Of a stretch of 64,000 bases of DNA, positions 35,278-47,860 are shown piece by piece. A program made the position numbers and the translations under genes. The stretch's first letter is position 1; every line of letters begins with the position of its first letter. The notes beneath the pieces are model-generated. The model was not told where the DNA came from. It saw only the letters and a list, made by a program, of their open reading frames with translations, and did not search any database. The DNA comes from Sclerodactyla briareus (Eukaryota; Echinodermata; Holothuroidea; Dendrochirotida; Sclerodactylidae), in contig JAODTK010005636.1 in assembly GCA_026419785.1 (NCBI GenBank), forward strand, positions 337,824-401,823, given 5' to 3'.

Positions 35278-35521
35278 CAGTGGCCTAGGATGGTAGTTTT
35301 TGAGGGTCGAACTGACTTTGATGCCGGATTTGGGGCGGGTCCATTATTTCTTTTGCTTTCGATGCTTCAGATCCAATTTGGTGCATCTAGCTACTGTACA
35401 CCCACTCTCTTCTGGAAGCCTTCCCTGTTTTTTTGAGGGTTTTTGGCCTTGGGACGTAAGGCGGAATGATTTTCCGCCCCATTTTCCCCCTTAGGGGCTG
35501 CAGCCCCGGTACCTACGCCGC
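35278..35521. mobile_element. Candidate MITE, about 245 bp, GGC.TAGG ends
   Basis: The left end is CAGTGGCCTAGGATGG. The right end, inverted, is AAGCGGCGTAGGTACC followed by a GGGGCTGCAGCCCC palindrome. The ends agree at about two thirds of positions. Ends with GGTACC next to GGGGCTGCAGCCCC are familiar from short G-rich elements of marine invertebrates. It is non-coding. Confidence 0.45.
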
Positions 35522-37655
35522 TTGGAAGGTGACGGTCCCATTGTTACACTACTCCAAAAAGTGGCAGTCTTTTACAAAGGAATATGATTATTATATTAGT
35601 ATTGAGAATTCCACAAATGGTGGGGTCAATAGTTTTCTTTCTGGAATGAAACGAATAAAATTGCGCGTGGACTGTTGCTGCATTTAAGCCATAAACCAAT
35701 CAGCAACATGAATCATTTCATTGCTGATATCTTCAAATGGAGAGAAGCTGGGTTTTCATTATCATATTATATATAGTATCTCAGCCATATGAAGTGAACT
35801 AAACGGCAAATCAATAATGTAAATAAGAATAACAATGGACCAAGGATGGTTCATTAGTGGCACACCATAGTTATCAATAGTTATAAATCTCATGATCGAT
35901 CTAAAGCTGGAAATTTGTACAACCGTTTCCCTACCAAAAAAAAAAAAGATAATCTTAAACTACCGTTAAACGGACGCTCAATACAATAATAGTTAAACTT
36001 AAAAGAAGTATAATTGTGATCGAAAGTGCCGGAAGCTTTAGAGCTAGAGAGTTCTAAAAGAACACGAAATTTACGGTTATCGAATTAATTCGAGATACAT
36101 TGATTGAAGTTGACCAAAATTGAATCGTTACTGTTTGACAGGAAACCATATTGATTGTCATAAACATAACTATGGGGTGACACCAAGTAAAACGAATGAC
36201 TTTATGCTAACTTCAGAAAACACAGGGAATACTGAACTGATTTATATTGGGCCTCAGAATAGACAATTTTCGCGATGAAGCCTGAATCTGCCATAAGCAG
36301 CACTCATCCTATGATCACACTTAAGTTAATTTAATCATTAATGCGCTCATGAGTTTTCAAAGTTCACTCTCTTAAAGAAGACTCCGGCGCTGATTAAAAG
36401 CCTTAATACATAAATGTTCATGGGAAACAATAGAAGACATCGAGCAAATCCAATTTTGCTTAAAGTGACCACTTTGTTTCCTGTCGAGAGAAGTACCGAT
36501 TTTTCAACAATTCAAATACTGTCGGTAAATACACTCCCATCTATTTATAGCCTCGCATTGTTCCTATTTCGAGGTTATCCCATGCTAGGTTTTCACGCCC
36601 ATCCTTTAGGCTTCACTTTCTTTCCCGACTTTCTCTGCGGTTTTCGTGAATTAAAAAAGGCACTGATTGTTACAACATCCCCGCGACACAGTGTGTTCGG
36701 TGTATATTATGGTTTCGGGGCGTGTATAGCCGCTCGCCGTCGTTGTCCTCCTCCGCCTACGGACACTCAGGGCGTCATCGCAAATGACTCTTCACATTTG
36801 TGTCCGAATGGAACTCGAAACTCGCCGTCACACTTGTTGGTCGACATAAAGTTATCTCGGATGGGTTCGGAAGTAAGGTCTCGTCCAAGAATCGCGGGTC
36901 TGCTGGTTTGCAATATCATTCTCGTATGTTTCTAAAGTTTGTCGGATTTCCAACGGAACAGTCGGTAAGTTCGAACGGCACAATCCTAGAACCGAGACCA
37001 GACAGGTGTCGAGACCGGGGATACCGAGACCGTCGCACAACTGTTTCGAGACGAGACCAGATCAGCAAGGTCCGAGACCGAGACGAGACCGGGATCGAAT
37101 GTAATATAGTGTATAGGGCAACAATTATTATTCATTATCAACTGATTCCAGCAGCTTAGCAAAGTTCCCCCCTGGAAAACAATGCACCACTGGGGCTAGG
37201 CCTATTACTAGTAGGCTACTTCGGAGCCCGAATCGCTATAAATTTTCACAATACATATTGTTGCATGGCAGAACTACTTCATGACGAAGTAGCCAATAAA
37301 GCATCCGAGGTACGATGTAATAAGTGTATTGAATAACAATTCCTAATTCAGGGACTGTGTGCAGTTATTTCAGATCAACGTTCGCGAAACTGGTACCAAA
37401 AAGCCAAAACCAACAACCGAAAAAGAAAAAAACAACCGCCACAAAAACACCAATTGTCACAAGGGTCCCACCCATCTAAAAAAAAAATCAACAAATTCAT
37501 GTTCACGGTTATAATGATAGTTGATAGCTTAGGCTCTGCAGTAACTAGGCATAATTTAATACTAACTAACTACTGCCTCTCTCCTCCTCACCTAAAAATT
37601 AGTAATTGAAAATCACTAAATTCCCCCTCCTTCTCTTCTATCACAGTATCTTACC
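35522..37655. other. AT-rich stretch with a degenerate GAGACC run
   Basis: Imperfect GAGACC/CGAGAC hexamers run from about 36985 to 37100. The 173-codon frame at 36414-36935 has no motif that I recognise. Otherwise nothing. Confidence 0.4.
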
Positions 37656-37664
37656 TGCCTAGAG

Positions 37665-37760
37665 TTTTGTAAGTAACGGGGTCCCATGTTTATAGGCAAA
37701 ACACTGGTCTCGATCACTTCGAGGTCATCCGGGTTCGAATTTACATAATTTATGGCGAGT
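37665..37760 (+). repeat. Possible tRNA-like SINE fragment
   Basis: A CACTGGTCTCGATCACTTCGAGG stem-like segment and a good box B-like GGGTTCGAATT (37730) are present, but no convincing box A. It could be a decayed tRNA-derived SINE. Confidence 0.35.
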
Positions 37761-40740
37761 TTCCCACACTTCGCTGATTTTTAACGAAATTTGTGATGTG
37801 GACTACACGTTCCCCAATGGGGAACCGTTTCAGAATATTTACCCCAACACGTCATTTCGATGGGCGAAATCTGTTCCATTGCGCGCCGTTGTTAGAGTCA
37901 TTTGTGAGGGGTTTTCTTCTCTTTTTTCAAAATAGCAAATAGTAACTGTTAAATGAAGACGGCAGCTATGAGCCATAGACTAGTTATATAGTTGTCTAAA
38001 CTCTACGCAACGATGTGCATCATATAGCGAAAAAAAAACAAAATTGTGCGCTGCCAATCACGCATGTTACCGTGTACGTAGTACAGTATTCCTTCTATGC
38101 TCACAAAAAAAACAAGTTCCCAGTCAAAAAACAGATTTCCTTTACACCAGCACAAGATGCCGAATGAAGAAAGACGGACCATCATTCACACAGGAATTGA
38201 TGAGATTTTTTTTCGCATCTTGTGAAAAATTCTCTAAGTTTTCAATCAGGTCCCAAGTAAAATAGCTAGTTTGCTACATAGGGGTCAAAAATACATAGTA
38301 TACTTTTGACTTTGTATTACAGATTCACATGACTTTTGTAATGTTGGCATTTAGCGAGGCAGCTAAGCATACTTATGCTTGTCTAAGCCGCCAATTTCTC
38401 CAATGTTGTCGTCATTTAGGACGCTGGTTAATAAATATTCCTCTGCAATTCATTTGCAAATTTGCAAATTATTTTTCTGTTCCGGGGCTTTCAAAAGATC
38501 CCCCCCCCCCCCCCGAAAAAACCCTCTCATACGGCTTCATTATCGAATCGATGGGGAAATATTTCATCCTTAAAAAATATATTTTTAGCTAGGCATGGTG
38601 CTAGATTGGTGTTTTCACTTGAAAGAATGTATAAAAAAACAAAAAAACCAAAAACACTAGGTGTCATTAGCTATGCAAGGTTCTTTGAGGTCACATTTTC
38701 TTTGTGTATTACACTCACGGAGAATAAATGGGCAACTTTTCCACAAAACATACGAACCGACAATGGTCGCAGGGCTTGGTATAGCGCTTATGTACCACAC
38801 CGTTACTTAATAGATGATAATGTTAAATTTCACCACTCACCAAATAGGGGCACGGCGTACGGGATGTTATTTAACGGAGAAGCCACACTGAATTGCTCTC
38901 CCTCGTTAACTAACCTGTACGATACCCCCCACAGAGACCTCGACGCTAAGAATCATTTCTGGGCTTCGATTACTGGACCACTTGTTCAGTTGTTCTCCTG
39001 TACTTCATCACCGAAGTTAACGACCAAGCCTTTTCCCCTTAACATTAACATGATACTCCGCCTAAACAATTGGGTCGTCATAGGACTATACCTCTGTATC
39101 AGATCACTGGTTACCGTAACCGAGCAAGCTTGTCTATTGTTGGCAGAAAATTAATAAAATAACTGAACGCGATCCGATCACTATCTACAAATCTGTTAAT
39201 CGGTTGTGTAAAAAATATAGTCTGCCATTTGGCTTTTGCAGAATACATCTCATGTAGATACAGCTCGCCCAACGTAGGTGGTACTGTAGTCAAGACAATT
39301 TTACAAGATAATCTGCATTTATAGCTGAACGTGACCCAGCCCTCCCCATACCATAATGTTTTATTCCATGTTTCCAATATGTACTTTCCCTGAACGCAAT
39401 GCAGTACTGCTGAAGGAAATATTGTTATTGGAACATGTTTTCTCATTCGTATCGGGTGGAAGCACAGGGTTTACTATATATAATATATGGCTGAGGACAT
39501 TTCGTTGACATATTATCTCATGGTCCATGATTGGGCTGTGACGGTATCTATAACTGGAAATATTCTATTCTCCAACGACCGGTCCGTTCAACTCCAGAAC
39601 TTCAGAAATATTGTACTCATGACTTCCTTTTTCAATTTCTAGTAATACTTTCATGCAATGCGGGCCTTCTACTCCAATCATTGACCTTTTCGCGAATCGC
39701 AAGTTTTGCGGTGCCTGTGGGATCGTTTTGATGGCATGCTCGGATACTTCAGGGTCAGTTTTCCATAATTGCCTACTTTGCCCCCTGAGCTAGACCACAA
39801 TGCATTGCGAGAGCCTCTTTGCGAAAGGCCTAATCACCTTTCTTGTATAGGTCTACACACATGACATCAAGAGATGTTTTGATGAGAGCTCATCTCCATC
39901 GACTACGTGATTCACTCCATGCTTCTAGGTGTGCTAATGTTGCAATATTATCACTGTGACTACTACTTCTTAAATGATTAGTGCATTTAGGATGAAGAAA
40001 TCCGCGGGTTCATTGTGCAATGCCAAATCGTTGAACAGCAATTCGAATAAGTTGCTAATACCACTATACAGACGTAGAGGACCCTGGGTCAGCCGGGCGT
40101 GAAATCGAATTCGGGTCAAAAGTACCACATTGAGTTAAGATCAAATAGGTTAGTAACAAAATTTGACACAGAAAATTGTGTTCAGGCGCCCCCGGCGACC
40201 CCAGGTGTTACCTTTAGTCTGTATGGTGGTATAATTAACGAATTAACCAAAGCGTAAGACATATTCAGCGAACCTTTCCTGTGATGGTGCGCACAGAACC
40301 ATAGCGGCCTAATGATCCCAGTATGTTTTATCCTCATATTTCTAGTTATAACTTGGACCATCCCTGCTGACAATGTGGTGTGATAGCTTGTGATGATAAG
40401 GTAAATACAAGGCCCTGATTTGAGCACAGTTGTGGAAGGTATTTTCAAAACCGTTTTCATAGGGTTATCAAAAAAATTCCATTGTTTGAATTGATCATGG
40501 ATGTTGTTCAAGGCAATGTATCATCTTCATTGACTTTGTAAGTATTAATATGAAAATGAACGTATTTCAATGGGACCTTTTACTGCAATATGCTGAATTT
40601 ATCTGATCCAACGTTTGACAAATTTACCAACTTTGTTATACTCCGTATTTTCTTCTCTATTCCCCTACCCACGTGTACCATTTTTAATATGGTTGCATGA
40701 ATGACAATCGCTTCAAACTTACAATAGGCCTTTCCCCAGG
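37761..40740. other. AT-rich unannotated stretch
   Basis: The longest frame, 38462-39154 plus (230 codons), starts in a low-complexity PPPPP run and shows no family or splice context I can defend. Nothing else is recognised in about 3 kb. Confidence 0.4.
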
Positions 40741-41562
40741 TGAAGATCTGGACCCGACTAGGGCCGAAGTGGAAGGATTACCCATGTTTCATACCGAGTT
40801 CTCGAATTTTAAATAGAATAGCCAAAAGTGCATGATTTTTCAAGTGTTTCGCGTGCAATGGCGTTTCTTCTTCCAGGCGTTGTAGGCTAAATATGCGATG
40901 TAATGCTTCAAATCATTTTTTTTTTCACTCTATTTACTTCATAAGCATTGGGGGCAGACTGCCCCCCCCTCCCCTCCCTCTAATTTTCTGATCAGATGAA
41001 AAATTCGGCGCGAAAATTCGTTCGTGGAAAATGTGAGGGGAGGGAGGAAAAAGCAAAGTAAAAAAAACCCTGAGTTTTTGCAGACTTTTTCGATAAAATG
41101 CCGAAAACCTGGCTTTTTTTTCGGCGCCGCGACCGGTAGTTCCATGATTGACTTGTTAACAATTCGGGTACAAATTTTCTGCTTCCGAATTTGAGTGGTC
41201 CCGTACGCCTATGGCTTTCCCTTTGATCCACCATAGAACCGTTTCGGTAACCCCCTGGATCCCACGCAAACAAAGCCAGAGTAGAAAAGGTAATAAAAAA
41301 AATACCAGTGTGATATTCGGTAAATCATCTTAGTATGAACAATGACAACTTTTATGTCTGTTTTTTACTCAAACCACACATGTAGATGTGTGTTATTGAG
41401 CCTGGCAGATGCCGTTTCCGTCGATCTGGAGGGTTTGAAAATCTGAAATTTCATTTGTACGCTTCGCGCCAACCGATTGGGTAGCGCTCAACCTTAGATG
41501 GTAATTTGCATTCGTGCGATGTGTCCCCCACCCCCACTTTTCAAACGCCCGACGCCCCTGAT
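40741..41562 (-). mobile_element. Dispersed element of about 820 bp, copy B (inverted)
   Basis: A reverse-complement match to copies A and C along their whole length. The start CAGGGGCGTCGGGCGTTTG is at 41562 and the end GGTCCAGATCTTCACCT at about 40741. In between lie the shared module, ACATCTACATGTGTGG, AAACAGACATAAAAGTTGTC and the GGGGGGGCAGTCTGCCCCC-like palindrome. This copy best defines the 5' edge of the family. Confidence 0.82.
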
Positions 41563-41984
41563 GATAACAACATCACTTGGGGTTTTACCCCCGTTATAAT
41601 AAATCATCCGAGCGTTAACCCATAGGCTTTCTATACCAAACATCATCATTTCTTACGGAATCTAATAACTCGCTCTACAATCCTCAAAAACATGCTCGTT
41701 AGACGGTATTATATTATTTTTATATTTATTATTTATACGAAATTTATATAAGCGCCTAAATTCCCGGGTGTTCGAAGGTGCTTCACAATCAGACGGTTTT
41801 AAACGAGAATAAGACAATGCATATTAATAACAGTAAGCCGACGTGCAGTAAAAGGATAGAATGTATGTTGACAGAACAGGATGAAACAAAACGAGAAAAA
41901 CTCCTAAAAAAAAAAAAAATTCAAAGCGACAGAGATTGTCAAAGAGAAGTATGTTATGGGCTTTTCTGTTTCGTTGCATGAATG
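41563..41984. other. AT-rich unannotated stretch
   Basis: No recognised feature except an A run at 41907-41920. Confidence 0.4.
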
Positions 41985-42840
41985 GCTGTATGGGTGGTTG
42001 TATGTGTGGTTGTGAGGATTGTTTGGATGGTTGTGGTGGTTGTAATGGATGATGTATGTATGGTTGTATGTATGTCTCCGTGGTTATGGATTGCAGTAGT
42101 ATGTTATGTATGATTGCATGTATGATGGTATGGATGGTTGTATGTATGGCTGTATGGATGGTTGTAATATGGTTGTATGTATGGTAGCATTTATGGTCGC
42201 ATGTATGGTTGTATGGGATGTTGTTGCATGGTTGTATGGGTGGTGTAATGTATGGTAGCATGTATGGTAGCATGTAATGGAGCATGTATGGTATAGTATG
42301 GTTGTAACGATGGTTGTATGGTGTATGGTTATATGTAGATTGTATATATGTTTTATGGAATGGTTGCATGTATGGATTATGGATGGTGGAATTAATGGGT
42401 TTTATGGATTGTTTATGTTATGGCTGGTAATGGTATGGCTGTATGTATGGTTGTATGTATATATAATACTTTATGGATTGCTGTATGTATGGTTGTATGG
42501 ATGGTTGTATGTTATGGTTGTTATGTTATGGTAACATTTATGGTAGATTATGGTTGTATGGATGGTTTGTTTATGGCATGGTTGTATGGGTGGTTGTATG
42601 TATGGTGCATGTATGTGCATGTATGGTAGTATGGTCGGTTGTAAGGATGGTTGTATGTACGGTTTTGTATGGTTGTATAATATGGTTGTAATGGATGGTT
42701 GTAATGTATGGTTGGTATGGATGGTTTTATGTATGGTTGTATGGATGGTGCAGTATGGTTGTATGTATGGTTGTATTAATGGCTGTATGTATGGCTGTAT
42801 GTATGGGTGTAATGTATTGTTTGTAATTGATAGATGGATG
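41985..42840. repeat. TATG/GTTG minisatellite, about 850 bp
   Basis: Irregular units built from TATGGTTGTATG and TATGGATGG words, about 11-12 bp each. Absence of stops in the repeat leaves long frames on both strands (up to 181 codons on the minus strand, His/Thr/Tyr-rich). Neither strand has a non-repetitive coding flank, so they are not called as genes. Confidence 0.92.
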
Positions 42841-44000
42841 TATGAAAAGTGCTCACTTACTTCTGGTCTTGGCGGAAAAGTGATATACCAGTGATGCTTC
42901 ACATTCTATTTCCCAATGACAAATAAATTTAAACTAGTCGATTCACCTTTGTGTACTTTCTTCTTCACATCGTGAAAAAGACTCCTCTGACTCAATCTTT
43001 TTTCTATCCAGTGATCACTGTTAACACCTTTGTTGGTGGCAAAGCTTTCCAAGTTGAACATTGCATTTCCCAGCTTCAATTTTAATTGGGAAGCGACCAC
43101 ACACTCGGCGATGTGCACGCGTCAGGTCAATGGTTTTAGGGTTAATTTGGAGAATATTTTTCATAATACTTTCGGAAAAAAGTTGACACTGACTCATGAA
43201 GCCTTTTGGAGAGAAAGAAAGCGCACCAAATTTTCGAATGGCTTTCCACTTAAAATAATACAAATACGTGGGTTGTGTCTATCTGTTAGATTATTTAGAT
43301 AGGTAATTGTAGTGATCAATTCATTGTTATTATTTTTGTATATTTTCCATTATATTTTTATATGCATCATCTATGAATTTTAAAGTTGTAGAACTTGCAT
43401 ACTTGGTCACAATGGAGAGGTCAGTGGTACATCTTTCCATAAAGAGAAAAAGTGAAAGCTTCACCACAAACTTCCGAGTTCGATTTTTTTCAGCAGTCAC
43501 CGGACGTTTTTTTTCTCTTGGCGGCGGTTCTTGGCAAACTTAATTGCAGTTGCGATGGACCAGGTCTCCGCTTCATGTTTCCGCTGGTAATGCCACAATC
43601 CTTCAAACTTGAGAAATCTGCATAAATTTAACAAATTATTCACATGAATACCTTCAGTGACCTGGACTCTACTGGTAACCAGATCCACACCCGGTTCTCG
43701 AAAATCCATCAGCTTTCGCAATCAACAATTACTTATCATGCAAATTCCGACTACTATTTAGTATATACCAGTCCAAAATTATTATAGTGTCCCGTGTACA
43801 CATCATAGTTGTCCAAATAAATACACATAAATACCACGCATCACCCGACCATGAATATCTTGTAAACCAGCTTTTGACTGGAAGCCACTTTTTGACCTGA
43901 ATTTAAGCTGCACGGAGACAACAGATCCATACACCTCACACAGATTTCAGCGTTCGCATCATGGTTCCGGATATTTCGCTGTGCACGAACATCCAGACCT
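42841..44000. other. AT-rich unannotated stretch
   Basis: Contains the minus-strand HEAETWSIATAIKFAKN segment near 43.55 kb, discussed with the 16.83 kb exon candidate. Otherwise nothing. Confidence 0.35.
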
Positions 44001-44002
44001 AA

Positions 44003-44090
44003 ACACCACACACACACCCATCACACACACCACACACACACACACACACCACACACACACACCACATAACACCGCACACACACACACGTG
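44003..44090. repeat. (CA)n microsatellite
   Basis: Interrupted CACACA run of about 85 bp. Confidence 0.95.
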
Positions 44091-44203
44091 TTCACAATTT
44101 CTTCTCCTCGAGGAAAGTTCAGGGCAGACGTAAAACCCCAGTTTATATCATCATGGGTTTTTGCAATTTTACTCACTGTGTAGATCACATTGCCCTACGC
44201 CCA

Positions 44204-45205
44204 TCAGGGGCGGCGATCTGTGTTGAATTTTGGGGGGACATATGAGGCTGTCACTATCGAAGCCGAGCGCACCATCGGTTGGCGCGGAGCGCCCATGCGA
44301 ATTTTTCGTTTTACAGAGGCCCCAGATTGCAGAAACGGCACTTCCCCGGGTCATAGTTGCAGTAAGTAACATCCACTAAAAATGGAATAAATTCTCGATT
44401 TTCTTTTTTCAAGAAACTTTTCAAAGAAGAAGAACACTGATTCGATGTTCATTCGGTACAATTCGGGCCACCACTGATCGGTTGACGCGTATATGGTACA
44501 AGGAAAATTTTCGTTTTCCAGACACCCCAGATTGCAGGAGAAAACGCACTCCGATCCGTATGGCAGTAAGCAAAGTCTCTAGAGTAGCAAATAATTTTCA
44601 GAGATTTATATATCAAGAAACCTTCTTGAGGACCTGTTCGATGTTCATTCCTTACAGATCGGGCACCACTCAGTGGAGGTAGCCGTAGCGTACAAGGAAA
44701 AGTCTCGTTTTAATACCCCCAGATCGCAGGAAACGGCACTCCTGGGCCGTATGGCAATTAGCAACGTCCCAAAAGTCGGCAATGAATTGCAAAGAATTAT
44801 ATTTAAAGAAAACGGTCTTGAAGGAACTGATCGTATGTTATCCCTTACAATGCGGGCCTCCATCAGTGGACGCGTAGGGTACGAGGAAATTTTGAGCCTA
44901 TACGAATCCCCCATATTGCCGGAAACTGCACTTCCCGGGTCTTATGAAAGTAAGCAACATACCTGAAATTGACAATAAATTCCCGAAATTTATATCTCAT
45001 GAAACGCTCTTGAAGGAACTGGACTATGTTCATTCAGTAAATTCGCGACACCAACAGTCGTACAAACCCCCTTCCCCCGAACTCAGATTGCAGAAAGCAG
45101 CGCTTCCCGGGGCTATGGCAGTAAGCAGCATCACTGAAATTGACAATGACTTTCCGAAACTGGTCGATGTTAATTCTTACATTTCTTCTTCGTGGCCTCC
45201 TTTCT
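44204..45205 (+). mobile_element. CAGGGGCGG-ended element with five tandem module units
   Basis: It starts CAGGGGCGGCGATCTG, followed by the shared module (GGTTGGCGCGGAGCGCC). Then come five units marked by CCCAGATTGCAGAAACGGCA-like words at 44321, 44526, 44718, 44910 and 45082, spaced 205, 192, 192 and 172 bp. Each unit repeats the GTACAAGGAAAA, CAGATTGCAGGAAACGGCAC, GGCAGTAAGCA and GAAACCTTCTTGAAGGAACT blocks. Frames that stay open over one to two units are a by-product of the period. The far end of the element is not defined. Confidence 0.75.
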
Positions 45206-45960
45206 TACCATAGCCCTAGTTTAGAGGTCTTATATCGAGGACCCTTCCAATGGATGGGAAAGGCCCGAATCTTGAAAATTCGCTGGAACATCACTGTCAT
45301 GGAAAAGTATGCCATATTTTCGGGCATTTGATTGGAAGGAACTAAGCCAGTCAGCAGTAAATTTCGGTTCATTTTTTCAGATTGTTCCCGTTCAAAATTT
45401 TCGTCTCAAAAATGTTCATGTCTCAGAATCGTTTCGCCCCGCATCGCGCCTTTATAGTGCCAAAGTCAAACGTAACCTCCATGTGATGTGCAACGAACAC
45501 TTGCCTGTTGTTTTGCGATTGATATAGCTTTCATCTTCTGGCAAAGCCATCATGCAGTCTGAATAAAAAGGATCATAAGGGACCAAACTCTGGGTATTGG
45601 GTTGTTGGCAGTGTTAAGAAAAATGGCAGTGGTTTCCAGCATGTTGTAGTGGGGAGGGGGATTGCAACATTAAACCACGTCCCAAACAAAGTCTCCTTGT
45701 GGCCTATCCATAGTTCCCCACTGATAGGACACGTATGTGAGGAAAAGTATATTGGGAATTAAAATCTGACAAAGTTATTGTAACATGGCCCACGAGGTTA
45801 TACATATAACGGAAAAGACAGAAACAGTCGCGCCGCAGCGCGAATTTTGTTTGCATTTCGCCTCTCAAACATCAAATTTAAAGCAATCTTATAAGAATAT
45901 GAGTTAGACCCTTGTGGTTAGGCAGTACTGTACAATGATTATAGGATTTTTTTCACCAGT
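45206..45960. other. Unannotated stretch
   Basis: No recognised feature. Confidence 0.35.
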
Positions 45961-45964
45961 CCGC

Positions 45965-46060
45965 AAAATTTGGGGGGGGGACATTTGATATGATGCCCCC
46001 CACCAAATAGTGGGGGTTGGAAATGTCCCCCCGTCCCAACCGTGATCGGCCCATGTATAC
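45965..46060 (+). mobile_element. G-rich palindromic repeat, copy P3
   Basis: GGGGGGGACATTTGATATGAT, then GCCCCCCACC..ATAGTGGGGG, then AATGTCCCCCCGTCCC and GTGATCGGCCCATG. Same order as P2 and P4. P3 and P4 also share a short ...AGTCCG lead-in. Confidence 0.75.
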
Positions 46061-46560
46061 CCTACGCCTCACATTTGGCCATAGACCTATCAAAAAACCC
46101 AATGATCAAAAGTTCATGAACGCTGGCACACCTGATAGTCATTGTATTTTTATGACAGTCGACTTGAGGATCAAATGAGACGAAAACAAACAAGAAACAC
46201 ACGCGGAGGAAAGGTTGTTTCATACTGGATCAATGCCGAGCAAATTTTTATTAAATAAATAAATCTGACAGACAAATAAAGGATCCCAGACGGGCTATTG
46301 TCCGTTGTGTTGCATGATTATGACTCCCTCATTTGATCTGTTCGGTGTACGGGAAGAAATTAAACAGAAAATACAAGCAACAACGACACAAAAGGGCAAA
46401 GAGGCAATCAACTAGCTTGGTTCCACGATTGATTTATTGATGCGGATTTACGCGTGTTGTGAATGCGTGGAGCCGTGCGGAAACAATTTTAGCAAACGTA
46501 AATTAGGCGATTGAGGATGTGCGTCATCACATATATGTAAACGTCCTCCAGAACGGTAAA
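46061..46560. other. Unannotated stretch
   Basis: Nothing is recognised. Confidence 0.35.
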
Positions 46561-46564
46561 CACT

Positions 46565-46628
46565 TATAGCGCCCTCAAGAGGCCCTCAAGAAGCCCTCAA
46601 GAGGCCCTCAAGAGGTCCTCAAGAGGTG
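46565..46628. repeat. Short tandem repeat, 12-bp unit
   Basis: Five copies of CCCTCAAGAGGC-like units. Confidence 0.9.
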
Positions 46629-47780
46629 AAACATTGTAATGTTGTAAAATTTAATAATGGTATAGGCTCATTAGGTAAGATGAAAGGTTTCTGATACTTT
46701 TTTCTTCTTCGGCGAGCTTTTCCTGATATTTGGTAGCCTGCCCTACGGATCTATTCTTCAACCAGCAGTTGGCCTAACGGACCTGGATGGTAAAATTCTA
46801 TACCGGTACCGGTTAAGAGGCGGCGAAAGTGGGATTAGTGCTGATCCACTCTCGAAAACAGTTAGGCCTATATGTTGCGCTGTCATTTAACTTGTGATCG
46901 AGTTGGCCTACACTCGGGTTATACTGACGTCCGTACTTTAGCTCATGTAGACAGTAGTTCATTTTTGTTTGCCATAGTTCGTGATGAAAGCAAGGAGTGG
47001 CTTGAGAAGTTCAGTGAAGAATCGTGGGCCTGGAGATAACCCATTACGGTACTGCGCTAATCGCTGCAACTCCATGTCAAGTAATCCGAGCATCGCTCCT
47101 GATAGTGTCCTAAATTAAGGGCTGTCAATCAATATTTGCACGAAATTGGTTCCCGCGTTTCGAACAGCTGGCTGCGTAAGTTGTTATCAAAGACGGTATA
47201 GCGTTCGAAGTGCGCAAGACTGTTTATCTATCACTTGTGTACACAAACTCGCGTACATCCATGGAGCATTATACTTTTACTACTAATCCCTAAAACTGTA
47301 GCTGTAGATACTCCAAACCAATTAGTACAATTGCCCTGAAAGAAGGCTGGTGGGGAAGATTTCCGAATCTATGTCGTTTTAAACAAGGCCTATAGTCGCC
47401 GACTGGTGATTGTCGATTCCGATTCATAGCACTAACCGTCATTTATGCACATGTCAATTGCATGACGCACTCTCAATACCCCGGGAGTGGTCAGTCAAAT
47501 GGTAGATCTACTATGAATGTGTTGCCAATAGCTTCTTATAGCGCAAAACGTCGACAGAAACGTCGACATGTTTGATACAGTACTAAACACCGGCTGAAGA
47601 CAAAATGCCAATAAGTATTGCGAGTCTCATATGTCAGAGCATGGATGCGTGCGTGGGTACAGGATTGATACGCCTGTGGAGTATGCAAGACCACCCACTA
47701 TGCACAAATAACACCTGTGTGTAAAGCTCTTGCAGCTTTCTGATTGAAATGCCAAATTACCAATTTTAGACCCTCCCCGG
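46629..47780. other. Unannotated stretch
   Basis: Nothing is recognised. Confidence 0.35.
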
Positions 47781-47789
47781 GATGGTGAC

Positions 47790-47860
47790 TACAAAGCCCT
47801 GGAATGCGCCCCCCCCCCCCTCCTTCCAAGAAAAAAGTGGAAAGTCAGGCGACGCCACTG
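47790..47860 (-). mobile_element. End of a CAGTGGCGTC element
   Basis: On the minus strand, CAGTGGCGTCGCCTGACTTT is followed by a G run. It is nearly the same as the start of the 12.95-14.40 kb element. The rest of this copy was not traced. It may be truncated, or a family member with a different interior. Confidence 0.55.

Noticed and set aside
36414-36935. 173-codon frame
   Set aside because: No recognised domain and AT-rich, unremarkable context; could be chance.
38462-39154. 230-codon plus-strand frame
   Set aside because: Starts in a low-complexity PPPPP run, no motif, no splice context, no match that I know; left as unannotated.
41824-42894. Long frames on both strands (up to 181 codons)
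   Set aside because: Fully explained by the stop-free minisatellite; no non-repetitive coding flank.
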